A stretch of DNA of 64,000 nucleotides, taken from assembly GCA_030431255.1 (NCBI GenBank), contig JAUIJL010000008.1, positions 248,001 to 312,000 on the forward strand, in the 5' to 3' direction. Below are positions 8,765 through 15,751 of the stretch, in pieces (the first letter of the stretch is position 1; the number at the start of each line of letters is the position of its first letter). Source of the DNA: Thermoanaerobaculia bacterium. Lineage in GTDB: Bacteria; Acidobacteriota; Thermoanaerobaculia; Multivoradales; J023. The notes under the pieces were generated by a model. It ran no database searches and was not told the origin of the DNA. It was given only the letters and a program-made list of their open reading frames with translations. A program made the position numbers and the translations under genes.

Positions 8765-9070
8765 TCAGCTCACGGTTTCCTCTTCCCAAGGCTCCGGCGC
8801 AGCCACTCCTTGATACAACACCTCGCAGACGGCGGTGACCGCTAGGCAACCCACCATCGTCTTGCCGACCAGAACCTTGTGATGCTTCTCCATGAGGGAC
8901 TTTGCATACTGGTACTGCTGATGCTCACCGCTGATGCTGCCCTGGTTGGGCGGGAAGAAAGAACCGATCAGAAAAAGAAATGCCCACAAGCTGAGCCCTT
9001 GCACGGTCCGCAAGATATTTCGAAACCGCTCTTTGCGTTCCCAATTGTCCAGCGCTTCTTGGTAATTCAT
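8765..9070 (-). CDS. Small two-TM membrane protein, unknown function
   Basis: 101 residues from ATG 9070 (MNYQEALDNWERKER), preceded by GAGGG at 5 nt. The frame is open for a further 470 bp upstream, but that stretch is low-complexity and lacks start signals. Two hydrophobic segments: LSLWAFLFLIGSFFP (about 27-41) and VLVGKTMVGCLAVTAVCEVLY (about 66-86), with a charged loop between. It ends in an acidic tail (PEPWEEETVS). No known family recognised. It could be co-transcribed with the gene at 8344-8685, 79 bp downstream. Confidence 0.6.
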   Translation of the reverse strand: MNYQEALDNWERKERFRNILRTVQGLSLWAFLFLIGSFFPPNQGSISGEHQQYQYAKSLMEKHHKVLVGKTMVGCLAVTAVCEVLYQGVAAPEPWEEETVS

Positions 9071-9481
9071 GTTGCCCTCGTCGACTGAATCGCTGCCTTC
9101 ACCGATTCCATTCGGGATCCAGCGGAGGCGTTTCGAGGAATACGCCCCTAAAGCATAGGAAATTCGAGCTTCAGCTCTGATTCTGCGGCGGCAGGGCGGC
9201 AATTCCACCCTGGAGCTCTCCGGAGTCCAAAACCGCGCCGAGATGCCAGCTGCTATCAGCTGATCGCTGGCATTTAGTCCGATTAGATATCTTATGTAAA
9301 CTTTAAAGAAGACAGCCATATTCTGAGCAGCCAAACACTCAGGTGAAGGAAACCTCCCGGGAGGCCTGTGCTCAACGAAGCTCGGCCGAGGTGAGATGAC
9401 TGAAGTCCTGGTCCCACTATGCACCATGAACCTTACGGACCACACGACTTGAGAAAACTCACCAAACCTAAGGAGTCCGCC
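9071..9481. other. Divergent intergenic region (411 bp) with an inverted repeat
   Basis: An inverted repeat ATGCCAGC (9243-9250) / GCTGGCAT (9266-9273) lies beside an AT-rich stretch (9270-9320) that could carry promoters in either direction. A 12-bp palindrome CCTCCCGGGAGG is near 9356. No coding sequence is supported here. Confidence 0.4.
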
Positions 9482-9778
9482 ATGATCTTCACCAATACCT
9501 TGACTCGCCGACGCCCGGCCGCTCCCCCAGAGACCTCGCGCCACGCCCTCTTGATGCTCGCTATCTCCTTGGTGATGTGGGGCACGAGCCTGCAGAGCCA
9601 GGCGCAGCTCGACTGCAGCGAAAGCCCTTTCGGCGCGGTCGTCGTCACTAGAGGCGATCTTGAAGCGGCCGTCACGTTCAAGAACGCCGAGGATCAGCTC
9701 CAGAGTATCTGGTCACCGACAGGCTCGACCGTAGTGATGATCTCACCGACTGCCGGCAGCCGCAGACCCATGCTGTGA
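9482..9778 (+). CDS. Short secreted protein, probably the N-terminal part of a frameshifted gene
   Basis: 98 residues. ATG 9482 follows a strong AAGGAG at 7 nt. Signal peptide: basic start, then ALLMLAISLVMWG and SQAQLDCSE as likely cleavage region. About 55 residues follow before a TGA at 9776-9778. That stop overlaps the GTG that opens the next frame (GTGA at 9775-9778). Translating the second frame upstream of the GTG gives plausible exported-protein sequence (PEYLVTDRLDRSDDL), so a frameshift near 9690-9720 in one original gene is more likely than two coupled genes. Confidence 0.5.
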   Translation: MIFTNTLTRRRPAAPPETSRHALLMLAISLVMWGTSLQSQAQLDCSESPFGAVVVTRGDLEAAVTFKNAEDQLQSIWSPTGSTVVMISPTAGSRRPML

Positions 9779-10125
9779 CGAGCTCGCCGATGTCGGCCGA
9801 GAAGCAGCTGGGTCGCCCGCCGAGGCCGCCGGAGGTCACCAGCCCGAGCCATCCGTCCGATCGAGCCTCGAAGTCGAGCTCGCCGGTCTTCGAATGGCGC
9901 CAAGCCGATGGCGACACATCGGAGATCTCCGGCTATCGATGGCTCTTTGGTCGCTCACCAGACACCGTGCCGGACGAAAGAAACGACGGCATGCGATCCA
10001 TCTTGGAGATGTCAGAAGTCCCCGACGGCGGGTGGTACCTCCACGTGCGGGCCGTCGACAAGGACGGCCAATGGAGTGAGACGACCCACTACGGACCGGT
10101 CCGAATCGGCGCCTCGGACCTATAG
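9775..10125 (+). CDS. Fibronectin-like exported module lacking a signal peptide (C-terminal half of a split gene?)
   Basis: 116 residues if read from GTG 9775, which overlaps the previous stop by 4 nt. The C-terminal part (FEWRQADGDTSEISGYRW ... DGGWYLHVRAVDKDGQWS) has the pattern of extracellular fibronectin-like modules that describe interpreted sensor or repeat proteins: 'I-x-GYxW', then 'G-x-WYLHVRAVD-x-x-GxWS'. It has no export signal of its own and no separate Shine-Dalgarno site. It is therefore probably the 3' part of the gene beginning at 9482, now out of frame. If the overlap is real coupling, the product would remain in the cytoplasm, which does not fit the domain. Confidence 0.5.
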   Translation: MTSSPMSAEKQLGRPPRPPEVTSPSHPSDRASKSSSPVFEWRQADGDTSEISGYRWLFGRSPDTVPDERNDGMRSILEMSEVPDGGWYLHVRAVDKDGQWSETTHYGPVRIGASDL

Positions 10126-10134
10126 CCATCAAAC

Positions 10135-10161
10135 GGATCCGGCGGGTAATCCGCCGGATCC
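10135..10161 (+). terminator. Perfect 11-bp hairpin after the split gene
   Basis: GGATCCGGCGG, loop GTAAT, CCGCCGGATCC, starting 10 bp after the stop at 10125. There is no clear T-run after it, so it is either a weak terminator or a 3' stabilising hairpin. Confidence 0.5.
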
Positions 10162-10351
10162 GTTCCGATCTTGACCTCTGGTGGCGATCGTCAGATTCCC
10201 ATAAGCCTTGCTTCGGGATCTGCTAAGGTTTATTTGTCTGTACAATTGCTGTCTCATCACAATCCCGGACTCGAACGGACCGTCATCGACGGGCCCAAGA
10301 AGCGCTTCGCGAAGTCTCCAAGAGCGCCGGGCATGGCGGAACCCCAATCCC

Positions 10352-12835
10352 ATGAAATCGTCCCATCTGCTTCTTGCTCTTTTGCTCCTCGTGCCCACGG
10401 TGGCTCTTTGGGCCCAGTTGCCCCCTGCACAGGCCGACGATCCCTGGCCCGGCTTTCGGGGCCCCGACGGCAGCGGGCGGCTCGACGTCGAGCTCGGGGC
10501 AGGTCCTAAGACGCTACAGACCCGCTGGATTCGCTCGCTCGGTAGCGCCTATTCCGGCATTGCTGTGGGCGGAGGTCTGTTGGTCACTGCGGGGCGGGGC
10601 GAATCCGACGATTTCGTCATGGCCTTTGATCCGGAAGACGGCGAGGAGCGCTGGCGCTACCCCTTGGAACCGGCGTACGACGGCCATGACGGCTCCCACG
10701 ACGGTCCGATCGCCACACCGGCCATCGCCGATGGGCGGGTGTTCATGGTCGGTGCCGCCGGCCGGGTGGCAGCGCTACGGCTGAGCGACGGTACGGAGCT
10801 TTGGACGCGCCATTTGGTGGAGGATTTCGGCAGTGAGGAGCCTCGCTACGGTTTCGGTGGCTCCCCCGCCGTGGCGGGCTCGATGGTCGTCCTGTCGATC
10901 GGCGGGAACGACGACGGATCCTTGGCTGGTTTCGACGTAGAGAGCGGCGAGCTGCTTTGGCGCAGCCTGCCGGATTCGATCTACAGCGGCTCGCCGATTG
11001 TGGCCGAGGTCCACGGTGAGACCCAAGTGCTGATGCTGTCGCCGAATTACGTCACCGGCCTCGACCCCCAAAGCGGAAAGGTGCTTTGGCAGGACGAGCA
11101 CGGTGAGAAAAACGCCGCCATGGGCGCCCTCAGCCAGAGCGTGCTGCCCCTCGGCGGCGAGCGTTTCTTCGTCAAGCACGGCGAGGACCGGGTGATGGTG
11201 CTCGAGGTCCAAGCCGGGCCGGACGGATTCACCACCTCGCGATTGGTGGAAAGCCGCGGTCTGACCAAAAGTTACAGCCCGCCGTCCCTGGTCGACGGTG
11301 TGCTCTACGGCTACACGGGTCGGCTGCTGAGCGCCGTCGACACCGCGTCGGGCGCCCTGCTCTGGCGTTCACGGGCACCCGGAGACGGTTTCCTGGTGGC
11401 GCTCGGTGACCGATTGGCGGTGTTGACCAAAAAGGGCACCCTTCACCTCGGCGCGGCCGACCGCGGTGGCTGGGTGGAAGAGGATTACCTGGAGCTCTTT
11501 GCCGATCTCGCTTGGTCGCCGCCGAGCGCCTCGGGTCACAGCATCTACGTCCGCAGCCTTGGGCAAATCGCACGCGTGGATGTGGTCCACGACGGCACGG
11601 CCCGGGTCGCCCCTGAGGTCGAGCCACCGACCGCGCTTCGGGCCCTGGCCGACGAGATCGCCGCTGCCGATGGCGATCCGCAGACCGTCGCGGCAGCCGT
11701 CGACCGCTTTCTCGCCGGGCGCGAGCTGCCGTGGGTCGACGGCGAGGACGTGCTCTTCCTGTGGCGCGGGGAGGCCGAGGACGTGGCCATTGCCGGCGAC
11801 ATGATCGGCATTCGCCGCGAGGAGGTGATGCACCGGCTGACCGGCAGCGACCTCTGGTGGTGGCAGACCCGCCTCGATCGACGGTCGCGCGTTCACTACC
11901 TGTTCTTTGTCGACAAAGAACCCGCCGTCGACCCGAGCCACCTACGACGCACCCGTTCGACCATCCTCGGCCCGGATTTGGACTGGCAGCGGGACGTGCC
12001 CCTGGAGATGTCGTGGCTCGCCATGCCCGATTGGCCGGGTCGACGGCTGCCGGGACGGGGGCACCTCGAGGAAATCGAAATCCAGCTACCTGTACCCGAA
12101 GCTGAAGCCGAAGCCGCGGACGCTCAGCCGACGGAGCCCCAGACCAAGCCGGCTCGCTTCCCGGTGTGGCTACCGCCCGGCTACGACGCCGTCGACGAGC
12201 GCTATCCGGTGATCTACGTGCACCATCCGCAAGCGCGCGAACAAGGACGCTGGACGGAAACCCTCGACCGAGCAGTCGGCCGCACGGTCGCGCCGGTGAT
12301 CGTGGTCTTCTTGGAGACCGCGCCCGGCGAAGCGCTGGCCGAGGTGCTCGTGCCGGCGGTCGACGCCCGCTTCCGCACCCGCGCCGAAGCCGAAGCTAGG
12401 GCCAACGTCGGCATGGGCTTCCACACCTTGACGCCCCTCGACGCCACCTTCCAGCCGGCCGGTGTCTTCGGCCGTCTCGGCATCCAGAGCTACTTCGGCA
12501 TCGAGCAGGAGATGGCGGATCTCACCGCCCTCGTCGGCGAGCTGACCGCCGAGGACATGTCCCTGCTCGCCTACGTGGAATGGGGCAGCTGGGATATCCA
12601 CAGCGCCCACGAAGCCGCCGACGTGCGCGACTCCGGTCGTTGGTTGGAAGACTTCCTCACGCGGCGCGGATGGCGGGTGTTCGGCGGCGAAATGCCCGAC
12701 AGCACTGATTTTTTAAGTTGGAACAGCCGCACCGAGCTGCTGCTCCAAACCCTCTTCCCCATCGACGGCGCCGTGCCCGAAGACGAGCTCCGGCGATGGC
12801 TGGGAACGACTGCCCCTAAAACGACTGAGAAGTAA
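10352..12835 (+). CDS. Periplasmic PQQ-type beta-propeller fused to an inactive enterochelin-esterase-like domain
   Basis: 827 residues from ATG 10352 (MKSSHLLLALLLLVPTVALWAQ), a clear signal peptide; the longer frame upstream begins with a TTG in promoter-like DNA. Residues 30-420 are a PQQ/BamB-like propeller (DPWPGFRGPDGSG, then repeated D-x-x-G-x-x-LWR units). A linker follows, then a beta-sandwich (VHYLFFVDKEPAVDPSHLRRT). After it is an alpha/beta fold with FPVWLPPGYD and YPVIYVHHP, as in enterochelin esterase/esterase D proteins. The nucleophile motif expected as GxSMG reads NVGMG, so Ser is Gly, and the C-terminal catalytic His is also absent. The pair with the TonB receptor 35 bp downstream suggests a ligand-binding partner rather than an esterase. 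Confidence 0.8.
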   Translation: MKSSHLLLALLLLVPTVALWAQLPPAQADDPWPGFRGPDGSGRLDVELGAGPKTLQTRWIRSLGSAYSGIAVGGGLLVTAGRGESDDFVMAFDPEDGEERWRYPLEPAYDGHDGSHDGPIATPAIADGRVFMVGAAGRVAALRLSDGTELWTRHLVEDFGSEEPRYGFGGSPAVAGSMVVLSIGGNDDGSLAGFDVESGELLWRSLPDSIYSGSPIVAEVHGETQVLMLSPNYVTGLDPQSGKVLWQDEHGEKNAAMGALSQSVLPLGGERFFVKHGEDRVMVLEVQAGPDGFTTSRLVESRGLTKSYSPPSLVDGVLYGYTGRLLSAVDTASGALLWRSRAPGDGFLVALGDRLAVLTKKGTLHLGAADRGGWVEEDYLELFADLAWSPPSASGHSIYVRSLGQIARVDVVHDGTARVAPEVEPPTALRALADEIAAADGDPQTVAAAVDRFLAGRELPWVDGEDVLFLWRGEAEDVAIAGDMIGIRREEVMHRLTGSDLWWWQTRLDRRSRVHYLFFVDKEPAVDPSHLRRTRSTILGPDLDWQRDVPLEMSWLAMPDWPGRRLPGRGHLEEIEIQLPVPEAEAEAADAQPTEPQTKPARFPVWLPPGYDAVDERYPVIYVHHPQAREQGRWTETLDRAVGRTVAPVIVVFLETAPGEALAEVLVPAVDARFRTRAEAEARANVGMGFHTLTPLDATFQPAGVFGRLGIQSYFGIEQEMADLTALVGELTAEDMSLLAYVEWGSWDIHSAHEAADVRDSGRWLEDFLTRRGWRVFGGEMPDSTDFLSWNSRTELLLQTLFPIDGAVPEDELRRWLGTTAPKTTEK

Positions 12836-12870
12836 ATGGAAAGTCCATCGAAGGCGCATCGAGGTTCACC

Positions 12871-15225
12871 ATGTTGACGAATAAGACCCTTCGTTCCACC
12901 CGCCGACGTTTTCGCTCCCAGCCGATGGCTTTCGGCGTGCTCGGCCTCTTTCTTTCCACGTGCCTGCTCGCCCAAGCCCCAGAGGCTGCGCCCGAGACCG
13001 AGCCGGATGAGGTCGACAAAGAGGTCGTGCTGGAAGAGATCATGCTTGAAGAGATCACAGTCACCGCGCGTAAGCGGGCCGTCGAGATCCAGGAGGCGCC
13101 GGTGGCGATCTCCGCCGTCGACAGCACGCCCCTCGAGCGGGCCGCAATCACCAAGCTCGACGACTTCAACGGTTACGTGCCGGGTCTCACCATCTCCAAG
13201 AACGACGGTGCAGGTCGGGTGGTGGCGATCCGCGGCGTCGGCTGGGAGACGGCCCAAAATCTGGCCACTCAGCCCAGTGTGCTGGTCTATTGGGACGGCC
13301 TCTACCTGGCCAATCCCCTGGCCATGGGCCTCGACTTCGGCGAAATCGAACGCATCGAGGTGCTGCGCGGCCCCCAAGGAACCGAATTCGGCCAGAGCAC
13401 GACCGGCGGCACCATCAACCTGATCACCAAGAAGCCGCGCCACGGTCAATTCAGCGGCGCCCTCGACCTGCAGGCCGGCACCTACGGCTTGGTGCAAGGC
13501 CGGGCCAATCTCAATCTTTCGCCCGGCGATCGCTTCGCCCTCTTCGGCTCGGTGAGCCAACGGCAGCACGATGGTTTCGCCGAGATCCGAGCCGGCGCCC
13601 TGGACGGCTACGAGCTGGACGACGCGGATGCCCTCTCCGGCCATCTGGCCGCGTCCTGGCATGTCGGCGACAGCGTCAGCGCCCGCCTGAGCGGCTATTG
13701 GCACGATTCCGACCACAACGGTGCCGCCCAAAAACACATCGACGACCCCAACCCCGATCCCCGGGAGCTGACCCAGGACTACCCCAGCACCTTCGCACTC
13801 GACAACCAAAGCCTTTCGCTCACCTTCGAGTGGCAGACCCCCTGGGGTTTTACCGCTACGTCTCTAACCGGCTGGCAGAAGCTCGAAAAGGAGCAAACTC
13901 TCGACGGAGACCGGTTGACCAGCGATCTCGTGTCGACCAATCTCACCGGTTTTTTTCCGGCCAATTTCGACCTGTTGCTCTATTGGGATAACAACAGCGA
14001 AGCCTTCAGCCAGGAGATCAACCTGATCTCCGTCGGCGATCGGCTGGATTGGGTGGCGGGCGTTTATTACCTGGACCACGAGAATTTCAACGACTTCCTC
14101 GAGGCTGTCGGGCCGGGCACCTCTTCCGACTTCCAAGCCCAATTGGACAACCCCTCGCCTCAAACCCTGCCCCCCTTCCAGGCGCCGCTCGAATTCGTCG
14201 AAACCCGCACGCTCACCCGCGAGGACACCGCGGTTTACGGCCAGCTGACCTATCGTTTCAGCGATCGTGCAGCCTTCACCTTGGGCGGCCGATATCAGCG
14301 CGACGAATCCATCGATGAGGCCACCCAATTCTGGTTTTTCGACAGCGAGCAGGTGCTCAAAGACGACGTCTTCACCTGGAAGGTCGGCCTCGACTTGAAC
14401 CTGGGCGACGGGCGCCTGCTATACGGCCTGGTCTCCACCGGCTGGAAAAACGGTGGCAACAGCCCGGGTGCCCTGGCAGGAGCCCTCGACGTGCCGCCCA
14501 ACTTCGAGCCCGAAGAGGTGACGTCGCTGGAAATCGGCAGCAAAAATACCTTCGCCGGCGGCCGGGCCAGATTCAACGCCGTGGCCTATTACTACGACTA
14601 CGAGAACTATCAATTTATCCAAGAGGATCCCGTGCCCTTCGCCGGCGGCACGGGCAATGTCCCGTCCCTCGACATCTACGGCTTGGAAACGGAATTCAGC
14701 TGGCTGATCAACGACCGCTGGCGTCTCGACGGCCAAGCCTCCCTGGCCGATGGTGAGGTCACCGGCGATTTCTTCGTATTGGATACGGTCGACTTCTTGA
14801 ATTCGGGTTTCGGCCGATTCACCCCCACCGGCGTCGCCGATCGGGCCAGTCTTCGGCGAAACCTGAACGGCAACACCCCGCCCAAGCTGGTGGAGCAAAG
14901 CCTGAGGCTCGCCCTGGGCTACAACAAGCCCTTGAGCAACGGTAACCTCTTCAGCTCGGGCGTTGAATACATCCATCGCGGAGAATTCCAATACCGAGTG
15001 TTCAACAACCCCGCCGTCGACACCGTGCCCGCCTACGACGTCGCCAACCTCTTCTTTGAGCTGGATTTCGGCAAGCAACCCCTGTCCCTCGGGCTGAACG
15101 TCAGCAACCTTTTCGACGAAGACGGCGTGAACTCACGCTTCAGCAACCCTTATGGGCTCCACACCACCAGCGAAGAATACATTGCCCCGAGGCAAATCGT
15201 CGGTCGGGTGAGCTATCGGTTCTAA
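12871..15225 (+). CDS. TonB-dependent outer-membrane receptor
   Basis: 784 residues; ATG 12871 is 6 nt after GAGG. Signal peptide (GVLGLFLSTCLLAQA), then the TonB-box-like EEITVTARKR (about residues 58-67). A plug domain follows with IRGVG, RIEVLRGPQGTEFGQST and GGTINLITKKP, then a beta-barrel ending in aromatic GRVSYRF, as BamA recognition requires. It belongs to the broad TonB-receptor group that imports iron complexes, sugars or cofactors; the substrate is not evident. It starts 35 bp after the propeller/pseudo-esterase gene and probably shares its transcript. The pair may bind and import one ligand, which the esterase relic suggests could be a siderophore or conjugate. Confidence 0.92.
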   Translation: MLTNKTLRSTRRRFRSQPMAFGVLGLFLSTCLLAQAPEAAPETEPDEVDKEVVLEEIMLEEITVTARKRAVEIQEAPVAISAVDSTPLERAAITKLDDFNGYVPGLTISKNDGAGRVVAIRGVGWETAQNLATQPSVLVYWDGLYLANPLAMGLDFGEIERIEVLRGPQGTEFGQSTTGGTINLITKKPRHGQFSGALDLQAGTYGLVQGRANLNLSPGDRFALFGSVSQRQHDGFAEIRAGALDGYELDDADALSGHLAASWHVGDSVSARLSGYWHDSDHNGAAQKHIDDPNPDPRELTQDYPSTFALDNQSLSLTFEWQTPWGFTATSLTGWQKLEKEQTLDGDRLTSDLVSTNLTGFFPANFDLLLYWDNNSEAFSQEINLISVGDRLDWVAGVYYLDHENFNDFLEAVGPGTSSDFQAQLDNPSPQTLPPFQAPLEFVETRTLTREDTAVYGQLTYRFSDRAAFTLGGRYQRDESIDEATQFWFFDSEQVLKDDVFTWKVGLDLNLGDGRLLYGLVSTGWKNGGNSPGALAGALDVPPNFEPEEVTSLEIGSKNTFAGGRARFNAVAYYYDYENYQFIQEDPVPFAGGTGNVPSLDIYGLETEFSWLINDRWRLDGQASLADGEVTGDFFVLDTVDFLNSGFGRFTPTGVADRASLRRNLNGNTPPKLVEQSLRLALGYNKPLSNGNLFSSGVEYIHRGEFQYRVFNNPAVDTVPAYDVANLFFELDFGKQPLSLGLNVSNLFDEDGVNSRFSNPYGLHTTSEEYIAPRQIVGRVSYRF

Positions 15226-15290
15226 CGGCCTGTGGTGGAAATGGCCTTAGTTGCTTGAGGCCACGGCGAGCGCGAGCTCCCGCAATTGAA

Positions 15291-15317
15291 GGCCGCCCGG
15301 CGACGGGCGGCCCTTTT
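15291..15317 (+). terminator. Intrinsic terminator of the TonB-receptor gene
   Basis: GGCCGCCCG, GNRA-type loop GCGA, CGGGCGGCC: a perfect 9-bp stem followed by CTTTTG, 65 bp after the receptor stop. Confidence 0.8.
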
Positions 15318-15751
15318 GTCTGCGGCCTTGTTATCTTCAGTGGCTGGTCTGTCGGATAACTCGGAGCGCTGCATCCGGCAAGGCCTTGCTCTCGACGCTC
15401 AACTCGCCGGCCAATAGCCGCCGGCGACCGTCGCGCGCTTTCGCCACGGGCGCTAAGCCCGCCCACCCGTCCAACACAGCATCGCAGCCCAAGAACCGAG
15501 CATCGTAAGCCATTGCCCACCCGGGAAAGGGATTGGGTAATTGCATGCCCACTTCAGAAGGGTTTTTTCGAAAAGGCGCCCTTTTTTGGTGGTGAGGTGG
15601 CCGGCACAGATCGTGCTCTTCTGTATACAAGTCGGTATACAGGTCGGTGCACCATTTCGGTCTTTTCGACGACTCAAACGGTTTTTAAGGATTGGGCTCC
15701 GCTCCGCAGGGTGGTCGCTCATTTCGACCTCATTCTTCTTTGGAGTAAATC
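15318..15751. other. Intergenic region (434 bp), no supported gene
   Basis: It lies between the receptor terminator and the protease gene. A leftward frame (about 15337-15630) is open but has no start signal or recognisable motif. The right part holds the paired 12-bp repeats at 15623-15646 and presumably the protease promoter. Confidence 0.5.
15623..15646 (+). repeat. Two adjacent 12-bp direct repeats upstream of the protease gene
   Basis: GTATACAAGTCG followed directly by GTATACAGGTCG, each starting with the palindrome GTATAC, about 105 bp before the protease start codon. Spacing of about one helical turn is compatible with a regulator binding site. Confidence 0.55.

Noticed and set aside
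15337-15630. Leftward open frame of 97 codons
   Set aside because: No Shine-Dalgarno site, no recognisable motif, and it runs into the protease promoter region.
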